Source of the DNA: Candidatus Vicinibacter affinis
GTDB taxonomy: Bacteria; Bacteroidota; Bacteroidia; Chitinophagales; Saprospiraceae
Direction of reading: 5' to 3'
DNA length: 64,000 nucleotides
NCBI GenBank assembly: GCA_016714365.1
Contig: JADJNH010000007.1
Span: 620,001-684,000 of the forward strand
The stretch's first letter is position 1. Every line of letters begins with the position of its first letter. Made by a program: the position numbers and the translations under genes. This document shows positions 25,781-36,329 of the stretch, in pieces. The notes under the pieces are model-generated. The model saw only the letters and a list, made by a program, of their open reading frames with translations. It was not told the origin of the DNA and did not search any database.

Positions 25781-26593
25781 TTACACAAAAATATGCCCGG
25801 GAAAATCTGTGAAGATCTTACGATATTCTTTGGGAGTGAGTTCTGTGTAGGATTTAAATTCTCTTATAAAATGGGACTGATCATAGTAGCCTGCCTTCAA
25901 TCCAATTTCAGTGAGTGTCCATTTTGAATCATGTAAAAGCTGTAGAGAAATCAGATATTTATTGTAAAGTATAAACTCCTCTGTACTCATACCTAACCAT
26001 TCCGTTGAAAATCTTCTGAGCTGACGTTCTGACAAACAAATTTCATCACTAATTTTTTTAACAGTTAGCTCACGAAAGAAATTCAAACACATTAACCTTT
26101 GGACCCTGTCAATCGAATATCCGTAATTTACAAATGAAACTTTTTTTCGCACCCATTTTAAGATCGCTTCAACTTGTTCATTAAAGGTCTGTTTGCCAAA
26201 CAGCTCATTAGACAAAGAGTCCAAGCAGGGACAAAAAATACTTCCTTCATAAACCCTGTCGTTAAACTCATTAGCAGATATATTGAAAAGTAGCTTTAAT
26301 CCGGGAGCATTAAGTTGTACTCCTAAAAAATCCTGACACCCTGTCTTTAATAATTTGAATGGATTAAAATTCAGTCCATTGATAAATACTGTTGGTAGCT
26401 TTCTTGAAATTTGCAAAGCTGGATTGACATAGTCAATTTGATCTGAAAAATTGAATATTAATTCAACGGTACCTTTAGGAAGAATTGTTTCAACCTTTTT
26501 ATTTACATCAAATTCCGAAAGACGCCAGATCGACTTTATGAATATTTTCTCAAATTCATTAGCCGGAAAATGAATGTCGGTCCTTTTATCCAT
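25781..26593 (-). CDS. AraC-family transcriptional regulator
   Basis: 270 residues. The N-terminal domain (about 10-130) has the GTVELIFNFSD and FLGVQLNAPGLKLLF landmarks of a common AraC-sensor domain. The C-terminal pair of helix-turn-helices (about 165-260) includes ISDEICLSERQLRRFSTEWLG and AGYYDQSHFIREFKSYTELTPKEYRK, the AraC signature. It lies 82 bp upstream of the methyltransferase start and is likely its regulator (inference). Confidence 0.88.
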   Translation of the reverse strand: MDKRTDIHFPANEFEKIFIKSIWRLSEFDVNKKVETILPKGTVELIFNFSDQIDYVNPALQISRKLPTVFINGLNFNPFKLLKTGCQDFLGVQLNAPGLKLLFNISANEFNDRVYEGSIFCPCLDSLSNELFGKQTFNEQVEAILKWVRKKVSFVNYGYSIDRVQRLMCLNFFRELTVKKISDEICLSERQLRRFSTEWLGMSTEEFILYNKYLISLQLLHDSKWTLTEIGLKAGYYDQSHFIREFKSYTELTPKEYRKIFTDFPGHIFV

Positions 26594-27023
26594 ACAATAT
26601 AATTATTATATGCCTCCTTTAGCCAAAACAACTGATGATTTATTGATTGCCGGTTAAAATTATAAATTACCGTCGAATTATCCAAGTGAACATTTAAATT
26701 TATTGCAAATCATGGGTGCTTCGTGAGAATTTCCCGGTTATTGGGGAATCAAATTTAAAAGATCAAATCGAATATTAGGTGAATCTTGATATAGCAAATA
26801 TTTTTTTACAAAATAAAATAAACAAATCTGTGATCTTTGGCTAATAAGTGAAAAACTATCTTCTATTTATAATGGCCTTTTCACTGTATTGTATGAAAGT
26901 TCTAAATGTGACATCATGAACTTAAAAATAAATCCATGTTAACTTTAAGGAGTGATCATCATTTTCAGCATACTTGTAAATCATTTCAAAATGAAATACA
27001 TTTTTTCACTGCTTTTTTCAATA
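26594..27023. other. Intergenic region, nothing recognised
   Basis: About 430 bp, AT-rich, between the AraC regulator and the threonine aldolase. No supported gene or hairpin was found. Confidence 0.5.
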
Positions 27024-28175
27024 TTATTTCTTCAATGCTTCTAAAAATATTTCAGCCAATTTTTCGGGTTGAATTCTGTTCAGTGTTGGATTTATTTTCA
27101 AAAAAAATCCATTTTCAACAGGTGCATTTAATTGAACATTTTGATTATGAAGCGTATCTCTAAACTGGACAAGATTTTTTCCTTTCACATCAAGCTTCAC
27201 TACATGAGTGCCGTTCTCCAATTCGGAAACAGTAAATCTCTCTTCCTTTCTGAGCAACGAAAAAAACTTTTGAGCGTTTAACCACGCTGTCTTATAATCA
27301 TCCATAAAGCGATCAGCATAATAAAGGGCAACGGCTGCAAATGGCCAGGCTGCAGGCAACCCACCTCCAAACATTCTTCTTTCATGAAACAAGGATTCAG
27401 TGAATTCTCTGGTTCCAGCCAAAATGGCTCCTGAAGGGGCGTTAAAACATTTATACATGGAGGTGTAGACCGCGTCAAACAGTGATCCGTAAGTAGAAGG
27501 CAGTATGTCCGTATGAACCGACTGAACAAAAAGCCTTGCCCCATCCAAATGCATTTTTACTCCATTATTTCTAGCATAATCGCTTATTGGTTTAATTTTA
27601 TCATATGTAAAGATGCGGTCTTGCTTTCTCCTTACCGGTGTTTCAATTGCGATCACTCCGATCTTTGTCTCAACCCTGCCCGTTTTTGCTTGGTTTGCAA
27701 TATTGATCACATCGCTTAAAGAAAAATCAACTGCATTTTCTCCTGTAGTCATAAGCTTTAAGCCACTCAGCGTTTCTGCACAATCTCCGCTGTCATTATA
27801 AAAGTGGCTTTGCTCCTGAACAATGACTCTGCGATTCTTATTTGCAAGTCTTCGCACTGCAATATGGTTTGCCAAGGTTCCGGTGGGCATGAATACCGCC
27901 GATTCTTTACCCAACAAAGCGGCGAATTTATTTTCCAACTCCTCTACTATTCCTCCATTGGAATAACTATCTATCTTCACCTTTCCCTCATCCACCAGCT
28001 TCATAAGGAGATCAGCAAATTCTTTTGGAGATAAGTCTGTTCCATCATGTATAAAATCAATGCGCTCATGTTCACTACCCCGATCATTAGCTAATTTTGC
28101 CTCCGCAAAAGAATTAAATTGACCACCCGCAGCAGCAAGTAAACCACCCAATTCTATAAATTTTCTTCTTTGCAT
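27024..28175 (-). CDS. Threonine-aldolase-family PLP enzyme with Tat-like leader
   Basis: 383 residues. The fold-type I PLP core (about 40-380) carries the threonine aldolase/beta-eliminating lyase landmarks: FMPTGTLANHIAVRR, HLDGARLF (PLP ring contact Asp) and the Schiff-base lysine in TSMYKCFNAPSGAIL. These enzymes split L-threonine or allo-threonine to glycine and acetaldehyde. The N-terminus (QRRKFIELGGLLAAAGG) looks like a twin-arginine leader, so the enzyme may be exported; that is unusual for classical GLY1/LtaE enzymes. Confidence 0.85.
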   Translation of the reverse strand: MQRRKFIELGGLLAAAGGQFNSFAEAKLANDRGSEHERIDFIHDGTDLSPKEFADLLMKLVDEGKVKIDSYSNGGIVEELENKFAALLGKESAVFMPTGTLANHIAVRRLANKNRRVIVQEQSHFYNDSGDCAETLSGLKLMTTGENAVDFSLSDVINIANQAKTGRVETKIGVIAIETPVRRKQDRIFTYDKIKPISDYARNNGVKMHLDGARLFVQSVHTDILPSTYGSLFDAVYTSMYKCFNAPSGAILAGTREFTESLFHERRMFGGGLPAAWPFAAVALYYADRFMDDYKTAWLNAQKFFSLLRKEERFTVSELENGTHVVKLDVKGKNLVQFRDTLHNQNVQLNAPVENGFFLKINPTLNRIQPEKLAEIFLEALKK

Positions 28176-28445
28176 ATTATTGAATTAATGCTCAATCAAA
28201 ATACTTCAAATGGCTCTTTAAATCAGTGTTAAATTTGGAATGTGAAATTACAATATTTATCATTCAAAGATTTGATATTTGATAATACAAGTACCTCATT
28301 CACACCTGTTAAGAATTTAAAGTGCATCATGACCATGTTTTGCATACAAATCAATATTTGTATGTTAGCCGCTATATGTAAAGACCAAAAGAATAATTTT
28401 AGTATAAATGTTTATAAAAATAAATTGTTGCCGACTATTACAGTG

Positions 28446-28933
28446 TCAAATTATTTTATTTTTTTTTAAGAAAGCCGAATACATCCAAACTAATTTTTCT
28501 TGTTCTCGAACATAATCACTCATTAGTGCATTTGTTCCCTCATCTCCGGCATCCGCTGAAATATTTAACAACTCCCTTTGTCTTACAATAAGTATTTCGA
28601 AAGCATCCAAAATAGATTGCACGCCTTCCTTTCCATCAGAAACATTTTTAACACTTTTAATCTTTGCAGTTTTTTTGTAATCCGTAAAAGTATGTAAGGG
28701 AGTAACACCAAGGGTTAAAATACGTTCTGCTATTTCATCCACTTTCAAAAGAATATTTGTATAAAGCTCTTCATATTTTAAATGCAGTTCAAAAAACTTT
28801 TCTCCTTAATGTTCCAATGTAAGCCTCTGGTATTCTGGTAGAACATCATGTAGTCAGCAAGTAAATTGTTTAAATTGTCCGCTAGCTTTTCGCTTTTACC
28901 TTTATCAAGGCCTATTTAATTTTTAGTTGTCAT
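28446..28933 (-). pseudogene. dps: Dps-family ferritin-like protein, disrupted
   Basis: The C-terminal 100 codons are an open Dps domain (KVDEIAERILTLG, SDYVREQEKLVWMYSAFL). The missing N-terminus is readable upstream: ATG 28933, MTTKN, a TAA at codon 6, then LADNLNNLLADYMMFYQNTRGLHWNI including the ferroxidase-site His-Trp-Asn. A frame change follows, then FFELHLKYEELYTNILL leads into the open part. One nonsense codon and one indel break the gene. Dps protects DNA and stores iron in stress; this copy should be non-functional. Confidence 0.8.
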
Positions 28934-29326
28934 TTATTTTGATATTTATATTTTAAAATATTATTTCACTTTAAGTTACAATTAATCATGTGCCTAATGC
29001 TTCTAAAGAATTCAATCGGGCATAGGAATATTAACCCCACGGCCAAATAGCTGATTGTTGAGATTTCCCCTTCATCCTCAACTTTATGTCACCAGATCAC
29101 ATAAAATTAATAAATTTTAAGAATAAATTTATACGACGGATGAGTAAAAATATTTTAAGTTACATTTTACTACTGAGGTGCAGGTATTAAATTTCCACAA
29201 ATTTGACAATTACTTTCAAATATTTTAACATCATGTTATTCAAAGACAGGCCTACAGAAATATCTTTTTGTATCTCTTGTAGCTTTACTGAAGTTTCAAA
29301 ATATTAACAGCCGATAAACTTTAGGG
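28934..29326. other. Intergenic region, nothing recognised
   Basis: About 390 bp of AT-rich DNA between the Dps and lipocalin pseudogenes. No further coding remnant was identified. Confidence 0.45.
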
Positions 29327-29882
29327 CTATAGATGAGTGGTCTTTTGCAATTTCGATATGTCAAATCCTTTTAATTCAAGCCTTTCAAGAATTTGTCCAT
29401 AAAGTGTAACGCCAATTGTAGGCGTCCTGGATAATATCCATAAATACTTCCTATTTGGATTACTCACAACTGCGTAACTATAGTCATCTGCTAAATCTAT
29501 AATCCAATATTTTCCTTTAAAGGGCCAAAAGAACTGCACTTTCAATTTTGCATTACCCGAACCCTTTTTCAACAAAAGCCTTACCTCTTATGTAGGATTG
29601 CTTGCCATCAACACTGCCTTTGTTGCATCGATTCTCAACAATAACATATCCTTTTTCATGAAGTGTATATTCAGCCGTGGTGCAGTAACAACCCTTTTGA
29701 AAGCTCTGGGGAAAAGAGGCTATCTCAAACCACTTGCCCGCATACTTTTGTAAATCTACCCTTGGAACCGTTTGCAGACTTTGATCTGGATTTTTCGAAT
29801 TTTTTATAAATGAAAACGAACCTAAAAGTGAGATAATCCCTAAAGGAACAATAATCCAACAATTTAATAATAACGTATTCAT
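29327..29882 (-). pseudogene. Lipocalin (Blc-type) split by a frameshift
   Basis: The first part (ATG 29882; signal anchor, then YAGKWFEIASFPQSFQKGCYCTTAEY) ends at a premature stop after KAFVEKG. The rest (SGNAKLKVQFFWPFKGKYWIIDLADDYSYAVV ... LWILSRTP) continues in another frame. One extra base in an AAAAAGGG run near 29565 explains the break. The GxW motif and the YWIIDL strand are those of bacterial lipocalins, outer-membrane lipid carriers. A homopolymer indel can be a sequencing error, so this one may be intact in the cell. Confidence 0.8.
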
Positions 29883-30714
29883 TTTACTGTAATTTATAAC
29901 CAATTAAAAAAATATACTTAATTTCCGGAAAGTTCAAACTTTTAGTTCTTCAAAGAAATAAACCATTGATAAATTTGTATTACTTTCAATAAAGCAATTT
30001 CCATTTGCAAAATTTATAACAATTAAGTCCATAACAGACTCGATAGAATCTATTGAATTTCCGTAACTCCGACAAAAGTAGGATGAAATTAAGAAAAATT
30101 AAATATAGTCCTTCGGTAATTTTATATTATCGGCCTATGCTGGTGACAAATTAATATCTCTTCTAAAGCGATCCGCTTATTCGAGAAATTTCTTGTAATA
30201 ATTACTTTTAATTTAAGAGACATCATCAAATCAAGGGTAATCAACCGCGATTCAAAATTTATGCAGAAGTAATATTTATACTTAAATCACTTTATCAGAG
30301 CTATCATTTATTGGTAATTCCCATGAATATCCTCAAAAGAAAAAAAAACTCCTGATGACAGAGCTATCAAACTCATATTTGAGATAAGTTCAAATTATGA
30401 GATACCTGAGCCGAACCTATTTTGACAATTGTTTGAGATGATGTTTTTGATACTTTAAATTTTTTTTAATCTTAGAAAAGTGTGTATAAAACCCTTCTGG
30501 AAGCAAAATGGTCTCGATAATCACCTGATAACCTAAATTCAAAATTCTTCACTCGGGTGCTAATTCTCTTGATTAAATTTCCATTTTGGTATCAATGGAT
30601 TTTCTCTTTTTCATTTTATATTACGGCTCATCGCTTATATAAAATAAATCTAAACTAATAACCTATGATTTGAATAAAAATAAATCAAATCACAATTTCA
30701 TTTGAAAATACCAT
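29883..30714. other. Long AT-rich gap without recognised genes
   Basis: About 830 bp without a convincing gene, hairpin terminator or repeat. Given the decayed genes on both sides it may be old coding DNA now beyond recognition. Confidence 0.45.
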
Positions 30715-30991
30715 CTATTTTTTCCTCTTGCTTGGCTCAATTATTAATAAAGCGAATCCAATTCCAAAAAGAATCGTTATTAACCCTGCAAAATATGGTA
30801 TAAATTAAATCATTATTTGAATTATTAATTTGTTTAAGATAAATTCTAAAAGCTGAAATCGAAGGAACCCAAATTCCAATAAAAATTCCATACTGCTTGT
30901 CTCCTTGAAAATAAAGTATCTCGGAAAATATCAAGGATAATAATGCGGCAATAAATAACAGCTTGTCAGCCGTTGTAAATTTCTTAAACAT
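30715..30991 (-). pseudogene. Small membrane protein with probable frameshift
   Basis: The open part (from 30991; FTTADKLLFIAALLSLIF, then a second helix KQYGIFIGIWVPSISAFRIYL) changes character after INNSNND. In another frame the sequence continues as IPYFAGLITILFGIGFALLI and ends EPSKRKK-stop at 30715. A third membrane helix in the alternative frame argues for an indel near 30805. No family is recognised. Confidence 0.55.
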
Positions 30992-31417
30992 ATTTTGAAT
31001 TTATTTTTTGGTAAATATATAGATCTCAATTCTTAATTTAATATATTTTCTGTTACCTTTCATTCAAACATTAAGGCAAAGTTGTTTCCCAATTTTTAGG
31101 GTGCCTAATCACTGATCGGCTGTAACTGTAAATATCTGAAGTTTTAGACTCCGCCCTTCCGCCAAAATTAAAAGCGCAGGATAGTTGCACAGATACATAG
31201 ATTACGATCCCCCGCAGACCGCGAGGAGATATAAGCTTATAGGAATTGAATTCAATTCCTTTTGTCATGGAAATACGTCATTTTTTTTAGCTGTTTTCAC
31301 TTACTCATTCACCTACCATTATTAATAAAATATGATAAAAACGGCTATTGACCTTAGCTCCCCGGAAAAAAATTCAGACACCGATGTTTTCCAAGTGTAG
31401 TCCATCATGAAAGAGTT
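30992..31417. other. Intergenic region with one doubtful short frame
   Basis: About 425 bp. A 65-codon minus-strand frame (31071-31268) exists but shows no domain, signal or family resemblance; I do not call it. Confidence 0.4.
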
Positions 31418-32197
31418 TTATTGGCTTAAAATATTACGAGGTGGCAAGGGTAAAAATCCACTTACCCTGCGTTTATATTCAGCAAATTCAGGATTCTCGG
31501 CCATCTTCTTCTCAAGTAAAGGTATTCCTGAAACTTTTAAAATCAAAATGGTTATAGTCAAAGGTCCAATAACAGTAAACCAAACATTCGGCGCGGAAAC
31601 CGCCATCAACCATACACCCCACCAAAGTGTGACTTCGCCAAAATAATTTGGATGACGAGTGTAGGCCCAAAGACCGCTCTGCATTAACTTACCTTTGTTT
31701 CCGGGAGTTTTAATGAATTTGGCCAACTGTGCATCTCCTACTACTTCAAAATAGAAACCAAAAAGCCAAATTGCGACACCAATAAAGTCAAACCAGCCAA
31801 GCGATGCCCCATCACTTTTGTTGATCGCAATCACTGGCAAGACAATTAGAAATAGTAAAAATCCCTGGAGAAGAAATACCTGTACATACGAACGCGCGTA
31901 GAACCATTGACCCCAATCGTTGCGCCATGTCAGATATCGATAATCTTCTGATTTATTTTTGTTTCGCGAATGAATATGCCAAGCTAAACGCAATCCCCAA
32001 ATGCTTACTAAGCTATTTACAATTATTCCTCGCGTACCGGAATCGCTGGAAAGGAAAAAAGACACCCAGGCTAAAAGTACAAATCCTAAACCCCAGGCCA
32101 CATCAGCTACATCGTTTCTTTTTTTTATCAAAGAAATAAAAAACCAGCAACTCATGTATACAAACAAAAATAAAATAAGCGTTAAGTAATAATTCAT
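31418..32197 (-). CDS. DUF1295 (steroid 5-alpha-reductase/ICMT-like) membrane protein
   Basis: 259 residues from the ATG at 32197, chosen because it overlaps the stop of the upstream DUF2177 gene by four bases (ATGA). Six to seven membrane helices. Diagnostic DUF1295 segments are VADVAWGLGFVLLAW, IWGLRLAWHIHSRN, YRYLTWRNDWGQWFYARSY and the methyltransferase-like GLWAYTRHPNYFGEVTLWWGVW near the C-terminus. It probably modifies membrane lipids. DUF1295 and DUF2177 genes are often neighbours in clusters for lipid modification (family knowledge). Confidence 0.9.
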   Translation of the reverse strand: MNYYLTLILFLFVYMSCWFFISLIKKRNDVADVAWGLGFVLLAWVSFFLSSDSGTRGIIVNSLVSIWGLRLAWHIHSRNKNKSEDYRYLTWRNDWGQWFYARSYVQVFLLQGFLLFLIVLPVIAINKSDGASLGWFDFIGVAIWLFGFYFEVVGDAQLAKFIKTPGNKGKLMQSGLWAYTRHPNYFGEVTLWWGVWLMAVSAPNVWFTVIGPLTITILILKVSGIPLLEKKMAENPEFAEYKRRVSGFLPLPPRNILSQ

Positions 32198-32592
32198 AAT
32201 CCAAGATTTCTGGCGATGAAGTATGTTATAGTAGAGACAGAAGCTGCGAGTATTGCACCCCACGTCAAATCAACTACTGTTACCAAAAGTGGCCAATCTT
32301 TTGCAACCGCTAAATTTGTCAGGTCATAGGTGGCATAACAAACCAGACCAAAAAGCGCACCATAGAAAAGGGCGTGCGTCCAGGAGCCACTTTCCATGGC
32401 CGGCGCAATGACAAAGATGACGATGCCTGCAATGAAAATCAAATAAAAAGTAATCGCAGCCACCCAATTAACATCGGGCTTCATGAGAACCCCAATCTGC
32501 ATTCGATAAAAGTCTTTAGCTACAAAGCCAAGCCAGATCATATCAATCACAAAAAAAACAGGAAACGCAATCGCATAAAGTTTTATAAACAT
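32194..32592 (-). CDS. DUF2177 membrane protein
   Basis: 132 residues, four membrane helices. DUF2177 landmarks are FFVIDMIWLGFVAKDFY near the N-terminus and LFGLVCYATYDLTNLAVAKDWP in the middle. It overlaps the DUF1295 gene, so both are made from one transcript. Function unknown; its association with DUF1295 suggests work in membrane lipid metabolism. Confidence 0.9.
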   Translation of the reverse strand: MFIKLYAIAFPVFFVIDMIWLGFVAKDFYRMQIGVLMKPDVNWVAAITFYLIFIAGIVIFVIAPAMESGSWTHALFYGALFGLVCYATYDLTNLAVAKDWPLLVTVVDLTWGAILAASVSTITYFIARNLGL

Positions 32593-32788
32593 AAAATTTA
32601 ATTATTAATTCATGTATCAAATATCCTCCGCTCAAGAATACAAACAATGGTAAAAATACAACGACACTCTTTTATTTAAAGAGCAAACTTGTAATTATAA
32701 TAAGCTTGCTGAAATAAAATATTTTCTCATCAAAATCGGTAAATAGAAAAAGAAGATCTGTCTCTTTAAACAAAACAAATTATTTCTC

Positions 32789-35700
32789 TTATGAAACAGG
32801 AATATAGATATCAAAAGTTGCTCCTTTATTCAGTCTGCCTGTTGCAGTAATTATACCGTTATGATTGTCCACAATTTTTTTTACGATCGCCAGACCAATA
32901 CCTGTTCCCGTGTATTCTTCCTGGCCATGCAGCTTTTGAAATACTTCAAATATTTTGGTGCTGAATTCCTTTTCAAAGCCGATTCCATTGTCGGTGATGC
33001 TGATATGGCAGTACTCATTTCGAGGTGCAAGCCCTTTTATGTTTAAATTATTGTCTTTAACATTCCGACTCTTTATAACAATATGAGGTGGTTTGAGTGG
33101 ATTAGAAAATTTAAGGGCGTTTCCAACAAGATTGTGCATGAGTTGGCGAAATTGAAAAGGAATAATATGGACTTCACAGTTTTCCTTCACCTCAATAACA
33201 GCATTTTTTTCAGCGATTTCCTCCTTAAATTCATTTTTAACTTCTTCTACTATTATACTGAGGTCAGCATTTTCAAATTTTCGGTCGGCCGCTCTTAGTC
33301 GTGAGAAGGAAATTAAATCTTGAATGAGTTGTCGCATTCTTTCTGCGGACAGTTGCATAAGCTGAAAATATTTCTTTCCATGTTCAGACAAATTTTCGTT
33401 TTCCTTTTCTAAAATTCTTCCCGCAAAAATTTGAATCTTCCTTAATGGCTCTTGCATATCATGACTGGAGATATAAGTAAATGCTTCCAGTTCTTTGTTC
33501 ATATTCAAAAGTTCCTTATTTTTATCTACGAGAGATACGTTAGCCTCTTTTAATTCACGAGTCCTGGTGTCGACAGCTTTCTCTAATTTTAATTTCTCTG
33601 TCTTGCGCTCGAAGTTTTCCTTCTTATGCAACTCCTTTTCTATTAATTCCTTTTCCATCAGGAGGCGCCTTACTTCAGTGATGTCGGCGATAATCAGAAG
33701 AATCAATTGCTCACGGTGTGCTTTCTGAATAATGCGACTGGCATTTAGCGACATGATTTTTTCACCTAGGTTCAGAAAGGTGTGTTTTACCTCATAATTT
33801 AGGAACTGAGAGTTTTTGGGAATAATGTCCTCAAGTAATTCACGCAGCGCAGGAATGTTCCATTGTTTGTTACCCAAATCATATAAAAGTACTCCAACTG
33901 TTTCCTCTTCTGCTACCTCGAATTTCTGGTAGAATGCTTTGTTGGCCGATTTTACGCGAAGGTCCTTTCCCAAAACAAGCATGGGTTCGTGCATAGTAGA
34001 AATAATGGCATCAGAATATTCATAAGATTCATTGAGAAGATCAATGCGTGTTTGCATTTCCTGATTGGTGGTGGTGAGTTCCTCATTCGCAGATTCTATT
34101 TCCTCCTTTGAAGTTTCCAATTCTTCATTAACGGTTTGAAGCTCTTCGTTACTCGAAACCACTTCTTCGTGAGCACTCTGCAATTCTTCTGCAAATGCCT
34201 CGTGTTCTTGCACAGAGGAGAGCGCATCTGCCTGTGCTGCTGCCAATTGTTGTTCTAATTTTAAAATCCGCCGGTCTTTTACTGGGGATGTATAGTTTCT
34301 GCCGATAGCTTGCTGCACATAAATTTCCGCTTGTTCATGCTCAGTGAAAAGAATAAGTAGCAAAGGTTCGTTCCACTGTATTTTAAGAGGAACTATTTCG
34401 AAACTTACAATTTTAATCAGAGAATTTATTTTTAACTCTATACCGCCCTTTCGAACCCGCCCTTTCGTTTTAATTACTTTTGAAATAGCGCTGCGTAATT
34501 CAAAAGATATTTCAGGTCGCGCCATTTTTAAAATGTTAAAAGTGGCTTTGCCTTTAGGGTGCGTAAGAAATAAGTCCGTTGTACCTCGAAACTGAACGAT
34601 TTCCATTTGATGATTGATGACAACACTTGCAGGCATAAATTCTGCAACAAGCACTTCATCAATGGCATCGTCCAACCCCTGTGTATTAATAGAAATATTT
34701 TTTGTTGTTCTTTTTTGATTAACTGTTAGAAAACTACTTTCAAATGCAGACTGCTGCGCAAAGCGGGGTGAAAGTTCAGGAAAACGCTGAGCATCCGAAT
34801 TGATTTTTCGTGAAAATATTTTATATTTTTTATTAGCGCTTGTAAATAACTGTGTTGATTGATTTATGTTTTCTGATTTGCCCAGCATTAAATATCCATC
34901 ATTGTTTAAAGAATAATGAAAAGTTCTTAATGCTTTTTTTTGTGCCCCGATATCAAAATAAATAAGAAGGTTGCAGCAACTGATAAAATCCAAACGCGAA
35001 AAAGGGGGATCATTTAATAAATTATGCTGTGCAAATACACACATATCGCGTACAGCTTTATTCACGCGAAAATGACCTTCTGCCTTTGTAAAGAAACGCT
35101 GGATGCGTTTTGGAGAAACGGTTTCCAATTCCTGTTTGGTGTAAACGCCGCCACGAGCCTTTCGTATTGCCTGTTCACTGAGGTCGGTTGCAAAAATCTG
35201 GATGGGTATGTCAGAGCCCTGACTCTCCTTAATCTCCAGAAACATCATGGCAATGGAATAGGATTCCTCACCGGTTGCACACGCCGGGACCCAAACACGA
35301 AGCGACTCTCCTGCCGCCTTCCTTTTCAGCAATTTTGGAAAAAGAGTTATTTTTAAATATTTATGTACATCGGTGTCCCGGAAAAAACTGGTAACATTAA
35401 TCAAAAGATCCTGGTAAAGAATATCTATTTCCTCGTTTTTCTGTGTAAGAAGTTTCGAATAGTCTTTAAGGGTAGATATTTTATACAGCAACATTCTGCG
35501 AATGATGCGTCTCTTAATAGTGTTCATTTTATATGCACTAAAATCAACACCAGTAGTTTTAAATAATTGGCTGAGAATAATTTTTAAATCCGGATTGCTG
35601 TTTTCAATTAAATCTTCACTATTCGCTTTTGAATTTTTGACCTTTACAAATGGATGGTTGCTCAGACGTGCCAATTCGAGTGCAATTTCTTTAGGTGATA

Positions 35701-36268
35701 AAACAAAGTCAATCGCACCAGCGGCAATTGCAGAGTGCGGCATGCTGGTGAATTTGGCAGTATCGTCCTGGGCAAAAGTTAATCCGCCCTCATGCTTAAT
35801 GTCTTTTATACCGACGGTACCATCACTTGCACTGCCTGAAAGAACGATGCCAATAACTCTTTCCTTTTGTGCATGTGCAAGAGAGGAGAAGAGAATATCA
35901 ATTGACACTGCTGTGCTGCTTTCTGAGCGCTGAATTAATTTTATGTGGCCATCAGTTACTTCAATACCCTTGTTATACGGAATGACAAAAACATTGTCGG
36001 GCTTAATTTTATCCATGTCGTCAATTTCCTGCACTTTCATTTTTGTCTTCTTTGATAAAATTTCAGTCAACATGCTCTTGTGGTCCGGACTGAGGTGTTG
36101 GACATAAATGAAAGCCATCCCTGTATCAGGTGGCAGGTATTTTAATAACTCCATCATAGCTTCCAACCCACCTGCGGATGCGCCAATGGCAACTACAGGA
36201 AACTGGTTTCCGGAGACAGAAGTTGACTTGGGTATTGGGGTTTTTGAATTGTTCTTTTTCATTGTCAT
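32789..36268 (-). CDS. CheB-CheR-PAS-histidine kinase fusion
   Basis: 1,159 residues. Order: CheB methylesterase (about 20-205; catalytic Ser31 in GASAGG, His58 in VQHLSPDH, Asp149 in SGSASDG); CheR methyltransferase (about 225-490; SFFRDTD, SAM motif VPACATGEESYSIA); coiled coil (about 690-770); PAS (about 775-890); HisKA (phospho-His near 935, ISSHDMQEPLRK); HATPase (about 1030-1155; GTGIGLAIVKKIV). There is no receiver domain. Such fusions likely sense and methylate or demethylate themselves or receptors while signalling by phosphotransfer. No chemotaxis receptor gene is nearby. The response regulator just upstream is the obvious partner. Confidence 0.92.
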   Translation of the reverse strand: MTMKKNNSKTPIPKSTSVSGNQFPVVAIGASAGGLEAMMELLKYLPPDTGMAFIYVQHLSPDHKSMLTEILSKKTKMKVQEIDDMDKIKPDNVFVIPYNKGIEVTDGHIKLIQRSESSTAVSIDILFSSLAHAQKERVIGIVLSGSASDGTVGIKDIKHEGGLTFAQDDTAKFTSMPHSAIAAGAIDFVLSPKEIALELARLSNHPFVKVKNSKANSEDLIENSNPDLKIILSQLFKTTGVDFSAYKMNTIKRRIIRRMLLYKISTLKDYSKLLTQKNEEIDILYQDLLINVTSFFRDTDVHKYLKITLFPKLLKRKAAGESLRVWVPACATGEESYSIAMMFLEIKESQGSDIPIQIFATDLSEQAIRKARGGVYTKQELETVSPKRIQRFFTKAEGHFRVNKAVRDMCVFAQHNLLNDPPFSRLDFISCCNLLIYFDIGAQKKALRTFHYSLNNDGYLMLGKSENINQSTQLFTSANKKYKIFSRKINSDAQRFPELSPRFAQQSAFESSFLTVNQKRTTKNISINTQGLDDAIDEVLVAEFMPASVVINHQMEIVQFRGTTDLFLTHPKGKATFNILKMARPEISFELRSAISKVIKTKGRVRKGGIELKINSLIKIVSFEIVPLKIQWNEPLLLILFTEHEQAEIYVQQAIGRNYTSPVKDRRILKLEQQLAAAQADALSSVQEHEAFAEELQSAHEEVVSSNEELQTVNEELETSKEEIESANEELTTTNQEMQTRIDLLNESYEYSDAIISTMHEPMLVLGKDLRVKSANKAFYQKFEVAEEETVGVLLYDLGNKQWNIPALRELLEDIIPKNSQFLNYEVKHTFLNLGEKIMSLNASRIIQKAHREQLILLIIADITEVRRLLMEKELIEKELHKKENFERKTEKLKLEKAVDTRTRELKEANVSLVDKNKELLNMNKELEAFTYISSHDMQEPLRKIQIFAGRILEKENENLSEHGKKYFQLMQLSAERMRQLIQDLISFSRLRAADRKFENADLSIIVEEVKNEFKEEIAEKNAVIEVKENCEVHIIPFQFRQLMHNLVGNALKFSNPLKPPHIVIKSRNVKDNNLNIKGLAPRNEYCHISITDNGIGFEKEFSTKIFEVFQKLHGQEEYTGTGIGLAIVKKIVDNHNGIITATGRLNKGATFDIYIPVS

Positions 36269-36329
36269 TCGGGTAATATCATGATTTTAGAAATTGAACA
36301 TATTCTCGGTTGATTTACTAAGCCTCGAA

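Noticed and set aside
31071..31268. 65-codon minus-strand frame
   Set aside because: No signal, domain or homology clue; the composition looks like chance translation.
32194..32597. DUF1295 start at 32263
   Set aside because: The additional 22 residues lie inside the DUF2177 gene; the ATGA overlap at 32197 gives the normal family start.
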